Shown here: in pieces, positions 11,261-27,600 of the stretch
How the letters are laid out: every line of letters begins with the position of its first letter
Numbering within the stretch: position 1 is the first letter of the stretch
From: Haematococcus lacustris
Taxonomy: Eukaryota > Chlorophyta > Chlorophyceae > Chlamydomonadales > Haematococcaceae
Direction: 5' to 3'
DNA: 64,000 nt
NCBI GenBank assembly: GCA_030144725.1
Contig: JASKMD010000017.1
Coordinates: 757,728-821,727, forward strand
Translations under genes and position numbers: made by a program
Notes under the pieces: generated by a model
Databases searched by the model: none
The model's input: the letters and a program-made list of their open reading frames with translations, nothing else
What the model was told of the DNA's origin: nothing

Positions 11261-11454
11261 AACTAAGACCATGCGACTAAGACCATGCGAAGAGTCAGGC
11301 AGCCCCCTTGTCCCTCACTAGGGCCTCCATTTGAGCCGGATCAGAAGTACCTACTAGCAGCCACTAGCAGCCACTAGCAGCCACTAACTAGATCCGACTC
11401 AAACAGTGTTATTGGGCTGTGTGGAGTAAACCCAGTGCACATGGCACATGAGCC
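11261..11454. other. Spacer with short tandem repeat
   Basis: No gene is seen. Around 11346-11388 a 10-bp unit, ACTAGCAGCC, repeats about four times. The motif AAGACCATGCGA occurs twice at 11266-11292. Confidence 0.5.
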
Positions 11455-11562
11455 GCCTACCACCTACAATATTGCCTGACCCGTTAGGGCAACGTGTAGA
11501 GTTGGCATGACAAAACATGCACTAATTGTAAGCTGATGACTGCTCAACAAAGGGGGCACACA
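11455..11562 (-). other. Conserved 3' flank of Fanzor copy 2
   Basis: Read on the minus strand from the stop codon, this segment aligns with 4329-4440 over about 105 bases, including a 29-base block starting TAGTGCATGTTTTGTCATGC that is identical apart from its first bases. Similarity ends near 11455, which may be the element end. Confidence 0.5.
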
Positions 11563-12345
11563 TTACTGTGCCGCAGCAGGCTGCTGCTGCTGGGCCTCGG
11601 GTGGCTTGTCTCGCACCCGCTTGTAGCCCAGGCCAGGGTACTCCTTGCCCTTGGCTGGCAGAGCTCCATGCTCTGGCCAGTAGCACAGCTCCAGCGGCCG
11701 CCACCTGCTCTCCCCAATGCGCTGCATGTTCAGCGCTGCATTGCAGTCCCTGTCCAGCCACCTGCCTGGCTGTGGTGCTGGCTTTGCCTTGGCAGCCTTG
11801 CCTTTGCCCTTGCCCTTGGTGGGCTCAGCTGCCCCTGGCTCAGCCTTGGTGCGCTTGCTGCGCTGGGCTGGCTGGGGAGTGCTGGGCCCTGGCTCTGTGG
11901 CTGCTGCCGGTGTGGCTTCCTGGCTGCTGCGTGGGGCCTGTGGGGGCTTGCGGGGGGGCACTACCGGGCACCACATCATGCCCCGCACCGGCAGGTCACG
12001 CTGCTGGCTCCAGGCTGGGCGCACCAGGCGGGGTTCCACCTGCCCTGCTGGGGGCTTCCAGTCTGCGGGTCTTGTGGCACTGAGTGTGTTCAGCTCCACC
12101 TCACAGGGCTGCTTGCCATTCACTGCTGAGCTGACCCGGGTGGTGCGGTGCTCATCCACAAGCACCACCCTGCCCCGCAGCTGGTCTGTGCCCCTGGGCC
12201 TGCACACCACCTTGCGGCAGGCTCGCAGCACGGCATCAGCACCCCACCCTCCCGCTGTGCCAATGCTAGCTGCTCCAAAGAACACCACCAGCTGCTGGGC
12301 ACGCTTGTGGCGCTTCATGGACAACTCCGCCATGTCCTCCTCCAA
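11563..12345 (-). CDS. Fanzor (eukaryotic TnpB-like) C-terminal fragment, copy 2
   Basis: One exon starts after the acceptor at 12346 (LEEDMAELSMKRH) and runs to a stop at 11563. It is closely similar to copy 1 throughout: QLVVFFGAAS, LVDEHRTTRVSS, GMMWCPVV, a basic insert with SKRTK and KGKGKAAK, then DRDCNAALNM and a Gln-rich end. The preceding intron is also similar to copy 1 (12346-12410 against 3500-3569). The reading frame is open along the whole exon, so constraint or recent transposition is likely. The first exon of copy 1 has no clear match; a tandem repeat lies there instead. Probably a transposon-borne gene truncated at the 5' side. Confidence 0.63.
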   Translation of the reverse strand: MEEDMAELSMKRHKRAQQLVVFFGAASIGTAGGWGADAVLRACRKVVCRPRGTDQLRGRVVLVDEHRTTRVSSAVNGKQPCEVELNTLSATRPADWKPPAGQVEPRLVRPAWSQQRDLPVRGMMWCPVVPPRKPPQAPRSSQEATPAAATEPGPSTPQPAQRSKRTKAEPGAAEPTKGKGKGKAAKAKPAPQPGRWLDRDCNAALNMQRIGESRWRPLELCYWPEHGALPAKGKEYPGLGYKRVRDKPPEAQQQQPAAAQ

Positions 12346-12485
12346 CTGCAGCCATGCACACAAGGCACACACAGGGTGGCTGACATGGTGGCACCAGGTT
12401 AGGCATGGCACAGTCAACTACTCCTTCATGTCATGCCCAACCCACCACCTCCCAGTCCCTTACCCTCCCTCCCACACACCTACCC

Positions 12486-12735
12486 ACCCACCCTTTTCAA
12501 GCAGTTTGGGCTTCCCGGGAGATTCATGGAGGGATGTCACACGTTAGTCCTGGACATGCGCCCTGCTCAACCACGGACTCAGTTGGCACTGCTACTCATC
12601 ATATCTCAGCACCCACCCTTTTCAAGCAGTTTGGGCTTCCCGGGAGATTCATGGAGGGATGTCACACGTTAGTCCTGGACATGCGCCCTGCTCAACCACG
12701 GACTCAGTTGGCACTGCTACTCATCATATCTCAGC
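12486..12735. repeat. 125-bp tandem duplication
   Basis: Two adjacent, essentially identical 125-bp units. Each starts ACCCACCCTTTTCAAGCAG and ends CATCATATCTCAGC. It lies at the 5' side of Fanzor copy 2. No coding meaning is seen. 12736-12975 also holds nothing recognisable. Confidence 0.9.
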
Positions 12736-12975
12736 CTGATCTCTAGTGCACATTGCAGCCAGCCCGAAGAGTCAGGCAGACCGAGATGATTGAGGTGGTG
12801 CCGGTGCTGCTATACACGTCCTCCATGTCAGTACAGATCATGTACTTCCATATCGTGGCTCCATTAAGACCAGATCATGACACTGATTGGCTCGGCTGCC
12901 AGAGGGGGGCTAGGATCAAACGAGTCTCTCATGACTAGGATGAAGTAGCGGCACAAGGCGAGCACGTTGTCAGGC

Positions 12976-13745
12976 GGGGCGGGGCGGGGCGGGGCGGGGC
13001 GGGGCGGGGCGGGGCGGGGCGGGGCGGGGCGGGGCGGGGCGGGGCGGGGCGGGGCGGGGCGGGGCGGGGCGGGGCGGGGCGGGGCGGGGCGGGGCGGGGC
13101 GGGGCGGGGCGGGGCGGGGCGGGGCGGGGCGGGGCGGGGCGGGGCGGGGCGGGGCGGGGCGGGGCGGGGCGGGGCGGGGCGGGGCGGGGCGGGGCGGGGC
13201 GGGGCGGGGCGGGGCGGGGCGGGGCGGGGCGGGGCGGGGCGGGGCGGGGCGGGGCGGGGCGGGGCGGGGCGGGGCGGGGCGGGGCGGGGCGGGGCGGGGC
13301 GGGGCGGGGCGGGGCGGGGCGGGGCGGGGCGGGGCGGGGCGGGGCGGGGCGGGGCGGGGCGGGGCGGGGCGGGGCGGGGCGGGGCGGGGCGGGGCGGGGC
13401 GGGGCGGGGCGGGGCGGGGCGGGGCGGGGCGGGGCGGGGCGGGGCGGGGCGGGGCGGGGCGGGGCGGGGCGGGGCGGGGCGGGGCGGGGCGGGGCGGGGC
13501 GGGGCGGGGCGGGGCGGGGCGGGGCGGGGCGGGGCGGGGCGGGGCGGGGCGGGGCGGGGCGGGGCGGGGCGGGGCGGGGCGGGGCGGGGCGGGGCGGGGC
13601 GGGGCGGGGCGGGGCGGGGCGGGGCGGGGCGGGGCGGGGCGGGGCGGGGCGGGGCGGGGCGGGGCGGGGCGGGGCGGGGCGGGGCGGGGCGGGGCGGGGC
13701 GGGGCGGGGCGGGGCGGGGCGGGGCGGGGCGGGGCGGGGCGGGGC
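12976..13745. repeat. GGGGC pentanucleotide satellite, 154 perfect copies
   Basis: 770 bp of uninterrupted GGGGC. Both strands are open in all frames because the 15-bp codon period contains no stop, giving false proteins of Gly-Arg-Gly-Gly-Ala or Pro-Ala-Pro-Pro-Arg. The strand is G-quadruplex-prone. It abuts the truncated LINE. Confidence 0.98.
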
Positions 13746-13749
13746 GGCC

Positions 13750-15640
13750 TCCCTCCCCCCCCACCCATCTCGCTGGCATCCCTGTCCATCAGTCTGCCGC
13801 CTCCCTAGGCATCCAACAGACCAACCCTACCCTCTCATCCCCCACCCCCCGCCACACCAGAGCTACTCGGGCTACCATGGTCGCATCCTCCTCCTATGCC
13901 CTCAGCACCTTACCCTGCCACGCCGAATTCTCGGGCCTGCCACCTACTCTCCCTACCTTCACCCATTCTCTCCACCGCGCTGTGATTAAGAGCATCCCTT
14001 TCCCCCAAGCCATGGGCCGTCCAGCTGACGGAGGTTTTGGCCTCCTACCCTTGAGAGAACACATCTGGCCCGGCACGCCACCATGGCTACACGCCTTCTT
14101 TACCACCTCGTCAATGATCACGCCTTCTCCACCCTTCCCTCCCCTTACACCCCACAACCCAATCCCACCCTCCACCACCCTCCCGTTACACGCCCTACAC
14201 CAGCTCGCCCCTACCCCACTTTCATCGTCACCATCCTTTCCAATCTCTACCACACCCTTAGCTCCCTCCTCTTCCGCTTGTTCCCCCCCCTTTCCTCCTC
14301 CCGCCTACCATCTAGCCCCTCCCGGGACAGCCCCTCCTACCCTACCCGACCTTCTCCTACCAACCCCAACACTCTCCCCCATTCACCCTCCATCCCCCCT
14401 CAATCCTCCCCTTCATGGGTCCCCCTAGCAGCCACCCTCCTCACCCACGCCTGTCCCTCTCTCCACCCTGCTTATACCCTCCTTCTTTCTACCCAAGCCA
14501 CCGTCTCTGACATTGCTCGTGGCATCATAGGGCTCCCTTCACTCCACCTCCTCCACCAAGGCATCATTACCCTCATGTGCCAGCCCTCCAAGCCCTCAGC
14601 CCTTTATCCCTTCCCGCTACCTTTCCCAACCAACCCTTACCCGTTACCCCAGTCCCTCTCCAACACCTTACCTCCCTCTCTTGGTCCTCTCCGCACCTTC
14701 CGACCACCTGTACCCCACGGGTCTTCCACACAGTTCCAGGGACCCCTGTGAGGGTCTTTACCTCCATGCTCACCCCCCACATCACCTCCGCCCGCAAACA
14801 GGCCCACCTCTCTTACATCACCCAAGCTCTCTCCACACCTCTCCACACCTACTACTCGAGCACAAGCCCTACAAGCTTTCACCACCAACCTTAACAAAGC
14901 TTGGAAGATTCCTTGTTCCAACCTCCTTAAAGAGACCCTGTGGCGCTTGAGCATCAATGCCATCCCTGGTAGCCGCATCAACCCCTGGACTTGCCCTTGC
15001 AAACCCTCTCACCACCCCTGCCACAGCCGCCAACACAGCTTTTGGAGCTGCCCATCGCCATTACAGCCAACAACTCTCCCTCAGCCTCGGAACCCAAGTT
15101 CACCAATCCTCCCTCTGGTGCCTCATCCCTCCCACCCCTACCTTCCCTCCTTCCCTCTGGAGCCTAGTTTGCATGACAGCCCTTGATGCTATGGACCTTG
15201 GCCGCCGCCGTCTCTGGGCTCTCACCCATCACCCTACCCCTCAAGCGACCACTCCATCCACCCTCCCCCCATTTCTGCAGCCAGCCAGCTTGCCATCACT
15301 ACCTTTTGGCATCACCTACAAGACTTCACCCTGGCCCATCCCAACCCTCCTGGCTGGAACCTCCCCCATCCCCATCCCTTCATTTCTGCTCAAGACGGCT
15401 CCCTTAGTGTCACTTTCCCAGATACCCCTCCCCTCTCCACTGACTCTTAACGTGCTCCCCTCCCCTCTCCACCTTTCTGGCCTTCCTTGTTCAAACCTTC
15501 TGTGTCTCTAGCTCCTTCGCTTCTCGATGTGTCTCCCCCTTCTCCTTTACCTCCCTTCCCATTCAATCCTTTTCTCAGTCTTTTACCTTTGGGGGTTGGC
15601 TTGTATCCACCCTAGCCGTGCCTCCTTTATGTAACAATTA
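13750..15640 (+). mobile_element. 5'-truncated, decayed LINE (non-LTR retrotransposon) 3' end
   Basis: LINEs copy themselves by target-primed reverse transcription. Only the part after the reverse transcriptase remains, spread over three frames. 13900-14070 reads HRAVIKSIPFP and GRPADGGFGLLPLREH, typical of the post-RT region of algal LINEs. A frameshift near 14070 moves to ARHATMATRLLYHLVND. 14735-14830 reads VPGTPVRVFTSML and HITSARKQAHLSYI. 14940-15050 reads WRLSINAIPGSRINPW then a Cys/His cluster CPC, CHSRQHSFWSCP like a zf-RVT zinc knuckle. A TGTAA at 15630-15634 may be the old 3' processing site. No reverse transcriptase or endonuclease domain is present. Confidence 0.72.
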
Positions 15641-15951
15641 CAACCCTGGTCTTTCGAATGTGAAGCATTACACGAGCCGTCCCAACTGCTGTTTACCTCA
15701 CGCCTACACTCGCACGTTACAGCCATGGACTGCTTATACAATATGCGCAAGCTGAAGGATGCCATGCATGTATTTTAGTTGTAACGTGGCAACCATGGCC
15801 ACCGCTAAGGCGGGGTCAATCGTGTCACATCAAGTCAATCACCATGATATCACGTAGCATGCACACAGTCTCTCTCATGGAATTAGTTTTTTTAGCGAGC
15901 ACCCTAGATTTTAAGCATACTCGGGCATGAAAGCTCAGCAGCATGACACGC
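15641..15951. other. Spacer between LINE remnant and DAPDC
   Basis: No gene is seen. TTACA at about 15717-15721 is TGTAA on the minus strand and could be the polyadenylation signal of the decarboxylase gene ending at 15952. Confidence 0.35.
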
Positions 15952-21158
<5,207 letters not shown>

Positions 21159-21297
21159 GCTGGTGCACTGGCCTGACCGAGGCCCAGGAATGAACAGCGG
21201 GGCGATTTGAATCGCGCACACTTATGGATGTGACCGTCCCGGCGCTCCCCACTGCTGGAGTTCCTGCATACCTGCCTCACGCATCACGGGCGGTGGA
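21159..21297. promoter_or_regulatory. Shared 139-bp divergent promoter region of DAPDC and COX11
   Basis: The two proposed start codons point away from each other and are 139 bp apart, so 5' leaders and core promoters of both genes must fit here or overlap the coding starts. No TATA box stands out. Confidence 0.5.
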
Positions 21298-23932
21298 ATG
21301 CGCGCCTTACTTTGTCGCTTAGCGCCAAGCACAGCTGGTGTCGTGCATCGTGTCGATGGAGCTGTGCTTGAGACTGGCACTCTAGCTTGGCGTGCAGCCA
21401 GGGCTAGCCACGGAGCCGCTCTCAGTCACGGAGCCACGGCCCCATTTCTATGGCACAGAACGCTAGGTTCCACGGCATCAAGCTCACGGCAGTCTAAACG
21501 TCACACCGGTGCTGCAGAGATGGGCATGTATTGGGTAAGTAAGGATGCTGGACAGCCACAGGGTCTGCCAGGCCCAGCACTGGGTGGAGAAACAGCAAGG
21601 ACAGTGTTTCTGGTGAAAATCACACTGCATGTCTCTTCCAGGGAGCAGCATCGATTGCGATGATTGGCCTTGCCTACGCATCTGTACCCCTGTACCGTGT
21701 CTTTTGCGCAGTGAGTGCGCCCTCCTGAACATAGCAGCTCACCTCCAGTCAATGCACACCCGGGAGTTGTGCTGTCATCCACTGCTGATGATGCTGTTCA
21801 CATGCCATTCACACTGGCCCTGTGTGAACTGTTGCATCAGGTCAGCACATACGGGCTATGTTGCCACTATGGCGCGCCTATGCTATCCATCAGGCACACT
21901 TGGTGCTCAGCCGCTGAGCAACAAGCAGACCCCCCATCTCACTAACCTCCTCCCCCTCTTCCCCTCCACCACCTTCCTCCCCCTCCTCCTCCACCAGTCA
22001 CAGCACGACTGCTTTTCTCAAACCTGACAGTCAGGACCCAGACACTGCCAGTGCCAGCCCCCTTGCATGGTCGAGCCATGTTCTTCATGACATCTACCCT
22101 CTTCAGATGCCAAGCGGCATGCGCTGCTGCAGGCCACTGGGTATGGCGGCGCGGTGGCAGGGGCTGCCACAGTGGAGGAGAAGCTGCGGCGGCGGCAAGA
22201 GTCGCCCAACTTGGAGCTAGAAAAGTGAGGGTCACACCCCAACCCAAAACAGCACCACAGCTACATGGTGGTCCCCTGGTGCAGCCAGTTGGTCACTTCC
22301 GCCGCAGGCTCAGGCCCAGTCGGGAACAGTGTTTGGTGCGGCAGCGATAGGGTCTAGCTGGCAGTGAGTCAGCATGGAGGAAGTGAGTGGGTAGTGTGCC
22401 TGCAGCAGCCTCTGCATCACTAGTACAAGCCTCACAGCGCCAACCAGGCCCTAAGCAGCAGCCAGCCCATCGTGCGGTGGGAGTGGTGCCAATGCATCCG
22501 CCATCTTCTGCCCCTCCTGATGCTGATCAATTCCCACCAATAGCGGCCAGAGACCAGGGACACGAGGATCGAGCTAGGATCCACCTGACTCGACGCCTCA
22601 CTCTGCTCCCTTTGCCCAGCTGCCAAGCCCTGCCCCCTATGAGCCCACCCGAGCCCTACCCCTTATGAGCCTACCCCAGCCCTACCCCTCGCTCACCCCT
22701 CCCCTGCTGGCCCGCTGCTATCACTGCCCTGCCCTGCCAGACCGCAGAGCAGCCATGCAGCGCGAGCTCACGGTGTGGTTCAATGCTGACGTGGCGGACA
22801 ACATGCCCTGGAGCTTCACTCCCACACAGGAGAGTGTGCGGGTGAGGGCGGGGCAGAGCACGCTGGCGTTCTTCACGGCACGCAACAATAGGTGGGATGC
22901 TGGCTTGCACACCGGGGCAGAGCAAGAGCTGGGGAGGAGGGGCTGAAACACAGCACCCTGTGCCAGTAAATGCGCAAGGGAGCAAGGGGAGGAAGCTGCC
23001 TGGTGGCCTTAGCCCCTCCTAGCTGCTGTCCCCTAGCCCCTGCCTCAGCAAGCAGAACTGCCCTGCCGGCCTTGCCTGCGCTGCCTCGTAGCGACAAGCC
23101 GGTCACCGGCTACAGCATCTACAACGTCACCCCTGAGAAGGCGGCTCAATACTTCAACAAGATCCAATGCTTCTGCTTCGAAGAGCAAAGGCTGCGGGCT
23201 GGCGAGGTGAGGCCCACCAGGCCTGCAGCAGCCAGAGCCACCAGAATGCTCCAGGCAGCCTCCAAGCGCCAGGCTCCTCCAGGCTGCCAGAGGCAGTTCA
23301 CGGGAGTGGTGCAGTACAGCGTGCACAGGCCCACTCCAGATAGGTTGCCCACCGCCTGCCTGCCAGCCTACCTGGCTGTACCTCCCCAGCCGCTGGCATG
23401 CCTGCCCATGCCTGTCTGCCTCCTCGCCACCTGCCTGCCCAGGAGGTGGACATGCCCGTCTTTTTCTACATAGACCCTGAGCTGGTGGCAGACTGGAATT
23501 GTCGCAACGTCAGCAACATCACTTTGTCCTATGTTTTCCACAAGGTATGCCAGTCCATGCGGCCAATGCATGCACATCAACATGGACATCAGCATGCTTC
23601 AGAGGGCCGCTTCAGAGATACCCCTGCCCTGCAGCAGCCAGGCTCAGACGCTCTGCATGTTACGAGACAGCAGGATGAGACTAAGTGCCAGGCTGGCGTG
23701 TGACAGAGTGGGATAAAGCGTGCCTGAGCGTGACGGGGTGTGATTGCAGGTGGATGATGAGGACCTAGAGGAAGGTGATGATGACACCTCTGGCCCAAGC
23801 CTGGTCAAGCTTCACGGCCCTGGCATCGACACCAGCTCGCCTGAAGCAGCCGCTGCATCTTGGAAAGCAATGGTGGACAATGCTTCGGCCGTTCAGTCGA
23901 GTACGGAGGCAGCAGTGGTGAAAGCACAGTGA
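21298..23932 (+). CDS. COX11: COX11, copper chaperone for cytochrome c oxidase assembly
   Basis: COX11 sits in the mitochondrial inner membrane and delivers copper to the CuB site of Cox1. Exons: 21298-21534, 21642-21710, 22133-22224, 22748-22891, 23092-23206, 23443-23544, 23750-23932; every phase joins and the product is 313 aa. The first 75 residues are rich in Arg, Ser and Ala (mitochondrial presequence). One membrane segment, about residues 78-98, reads [20 protein letters not shown], followed by RVFCAATGYGG. The domain then shows [27 protein letters not shown] and the copper-binding CFCF (Cys 207 and Cys 209), [15 protein letters not shown]. An acidic tail, [11 protein letters not shown], then about 45 residues form a longer C-terminus than in yeast. 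The intron 3 acceptor at 22747 was chosen because it alone keeps frame. Confidence 0.97.
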
Positions 23933-24630
23933 GAGGTTCCTTGTTTGATCTCAATGATGGTGATGGTTGTGCTTGGCATGTGCATACTGCACACAGTTAA
24001 CAGGGCAGACCAGCAGTTGTATCTATGCTATAATCTGTTGGGGAGGACTGCACACGAAAGTGACCTGCTTGGCTTTGCCGACCGCTGACAGGCGACCCCT
24101 TCCATGGCGGCATGTTACTACCTGCCGCCACACCTTGCATGGCTTGCATCACCAGCACCAGGAAGCTGACACAACCAGGCATTGGTGATGGTTCAGAAGC
24201 TTGCATCGGCCTTACACGGCATGCAGCTGTTAGCCCTGCTTGAAAGCCCTTGCAACGCCTAACGACGTGCGAGCTGAGAATTCGGCGACGGTTGCCAGCT
24301 ACAGCTAGTCAACTCAACATAAGATATTGAGACCCTTAGTATCAAGAGTCGTAGGAGCTCAAAGTAATGAAGGCACCAGATACGCGGAGCTGAATAGGGG
24401 ACTCGCCACGCTAGCAGTAGCTTCTACGGTAGTGCGCTCGCAGCATGTGCTCAGTTGTAACTCTTGCTGTACTTGGAGTGGCAAAAGGTTTTCCGGGTAC
24501 ATACGTTTTTACAATTTCCATGGCACGTTTGAAAACATGCATTAAGTGTCTATACGTGATTCTCGAGAGGGCTCCGGGTTGTGTGTCGTCTTTGCACCAT
24601 GAAACTGCTGCCTGGCTCCTAACGAAAACG
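23933..24630. other. Spacer between COX11 and BSL phosphatase
   Basis: No gene is seen. It must hold the COX11 3' UTR and the promoter and 5' UTR of the phosphatase gene. GC content is lower than in the coding parts around it. Confidence 0.4.
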
Positions 24631-27600
24631 ATGGATAGTGAGCCGAGCCGGCCTTTGCCGGTGCCCAAACCTAGGCCATTCCCTGACAGCGGAGCCGCAC
24701 CCGGACCACGATGTGGACACACGTTGACAGCGATTGCTGGACCAGAAGGAGACCTCTCAAAGGCCCGGCTGGTCTTGTTTGGTAAGCTGCCGACGGCGCT
24801 AGAGTCCCAGCTCGACGGCTGATGTGGAGCAATTCCAATTTGTGTTTGTGCTTTTCAGGCGGGGCTACTGCGCTAGAGGGATCAGGCTCAGCTGTTAAGG
24901 GCGCCGATACCCCACCGTCCCCAGGACCAGCTGCAGCTTCGGGTCCGTGCTCGCAGCATGAGCTGTGACTTACGATGCAGCAGACGACAGTCGGAGTTGT
25001 TCCGCTCGTGGTTCACAGGCATTCGGCTGGCTGGCGCCACGTGCGACGTGCATATCTTTGATGTGCGCAACGGTAGATGGGACAAGATCACGCCGCTGGG
25101 CGAGCCGCCCAGCCCGCGTGCAGCCCACGCAGCGGCAGCTGTCGGCAACATGGTTGTCATACAGGTGTGCAAGCGCAAAGCAGGCGCAGCAGGAGGTGCA
25201 GCAGCGCAGCAAGCTGGGTGGCATTGCAAAAGGCCAGCAATTTGTATGCGCAGGGGGGCATTGGGCCTGCTGGGCTTGCCACAGAAGACCTACACGTCCT
25301 GGACTTCACTGACTTAGAACGGCCCAGGTGGCACAGGTATGCATTATCAAGGGGACACTGGCCGATAGAGTTGACCATGTGACAGCTGACTTGCTCCCCT
25401 GCAATGCCTTGCTGACAGGGTTCTTGTGCAAGGAGCTGGTCCTAGCGCAAGATATGCTCACACACTGAGTCTAGTGGCCAACCGGTTCCTTGTAGCCATG
25501 GGTGGCAACGATGGCAAGTCGACGTTGGGCGATGCTTGGGCTTTGGACACCTCAGAAAAGCCTTATCAGTGGCGAAAGATTGTGGACGCTGGCGAGATGC
25601 CATCGCCCAGGTGCGTTCCGGCCTTGCGCCGCGCCAGACGGCGTAGCGCCCATGTGACGCTTTGCTATCGACGGACGCCGCGTCATTGCCGGCTGTAGGA
25701 TGTACGCAACCGCAGCTGCCCGAGGGGACGGGCTGTTGCTCCTGTGCGGCGGCCGCGATGCCGGCGGCACGCCCATGGGGGACGCGTACGGCTTTGCGCG
25801 CCACCGAGATGGCAGATGGGAGTGGCACGCTGCCCCGGGCGCCATGCCCACCGGCAGATATCAGCATGGAGCCATTTTTGTCGGCAACAGGTTGCACATA
25901 TCTGGCGGGGCTGTCGGAGGAGGGCGGATGGTGAGGGCTTGTGTGCCTGAATAGGACATGGGAGGACAGGAAGGTCACCATCTGCTGACATACAGCCATG
26001 GCTTGGCCTGAACACGCACGGAAAGCTCATGCACACTAGTCACACTTTGAGTGTGTGATGTCAGCCCCAGCCTGCCGCCAGCAATGTTTGCCAGCCAGTC
26101 AGCCAGGGTAAGAAGCCACTTTGCGAACCCACCAGATATCAGGCATGAAAGGAAACGACTTAGCATGGGGAGCAGCAGCAGCGTCGGAGATCTCAGGCTT
26201 CCAGGACATGAGTGTTGTTTGCGAGGCTGTGGGCTTCGTGCATGCGGGTGGACCTGCACATGCCAAGGATGGTTTAAGCATGGAGTCAGGCATGGTCTGT
26301 CTTTCCTGCAGGTGGATGAGGCCACCTCTACTGTAGTGCTGGACACCAATGCCGGGCAGTGGGTGTCCCCTGCTGCTGCCAGCCCTGTGGGGGAGGACTT
26401 CACCAGGCGTTGCCGCCACGCGGTGTCCTCAGTCGGCCCCTTTGTGTTCATCTATGGCGGCCTCAAGGGCAGCCAGCTGCTGGATGACCTCCTGGTGGGC
26501 AGTGCAGCTCTGAGTGGGGGCAGGGGCGGGCGGGGCGGGTGGGAGGGGCACAGGCTGGCATGAGGGCAGGGGCAGGTGGGAGTGAAGAGGCAGGGGCAGG
26601 TGAAAGGAGCAGAGGCAGGCAGACGGTGCAGGGGCAGGGGCAAAGAGAACAGCTACTTTCACTGCTGTCCCTGACCAAACGAGTTCAAGGTATTGTTAGA
26701 GAGAGGTGCAAGTGGGGTTTGTGTTTGATCATGTTGATGAGTGAGTAGCTGACTGGGCAATGCAGAGTAATGCATGGCGGTCATGCTGATCAGTGTCCAT
26801 ACATCGCATTTGCCTGCTGCTGGCGGCCTGCTCCTGTTTAGTGCCTGCTGCTGGTGGCCTGACTGCAGGTGGCTGATGACTCCAATGGTGCTGAGCTGTC
26901 CATCTTTGACCCCAGGGCTGCAGCCTGGGTGCAGGTGGGGCCGTGGGGGGCGGCTGGTGGGGCTGTTGGGGGGCGTGGGTGTAGCTAGGGGGCTACAGGC
27001 TGGCCCAGGGAGGCCCAGGTGGGGCTGTGGGGGGCGGCAGGTGGGGCCGTGGGGGGCGGCAGGTGGGGCCGTGGGGGGCGGCAGGTGGGGCTGTGGGGGG
27101 CATGGGTGGGGCTAGGGGCCAGGAGGCGGGCGGGCGGGCTGGGGCAGGTGGTACCACACATGGGGCATGCCAGTCTGAGTGGCTGCAGCAAGTGGCTGCA
27201 TCAGGCAAGAAGAAAGCAGCAGGTAGGACATGCCCTGGGTTTGCTACAGCTCACCTTGCTTTCGCAACCACAGCTCGGCAGGGGTTTAAAATGCCAGTCT
27301 GCGTCGCCAGCAAAAGCTTGTTTAGCCACACTGCAATGCACCACTCAAAACTACACATGGCATTATCTGGACTAGCAACCAGCACCCTGCTGCCTAGCAG
27401 CTGCAGTGGACGTCAACGGGCAGATGCCACATCCCTGGGCCAGGCCTCGCAGCAAGAGAGCATATTGCACACACGTGTCGACCAGGTGGCCCTTGCTCAG
27501 GCACTCAGGCTCAGGCCAGCTCAGGCACTCAGGCAGTGGTTACAGAAGAAACTGCCATTCTCCACTGCTAAGCTTGCCAGCGTCACCAACAGCAGGAGCA

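Noticed and set aside
12935..13989. Long open frames of Gly-Arg-Gly-Gly-Ala or Pro-Ala-Pro-Pro-Arg
   Set aside because: They are produced by the GGGGC satellite, whose period leaves all frames open; no unique coding sequence supports them.
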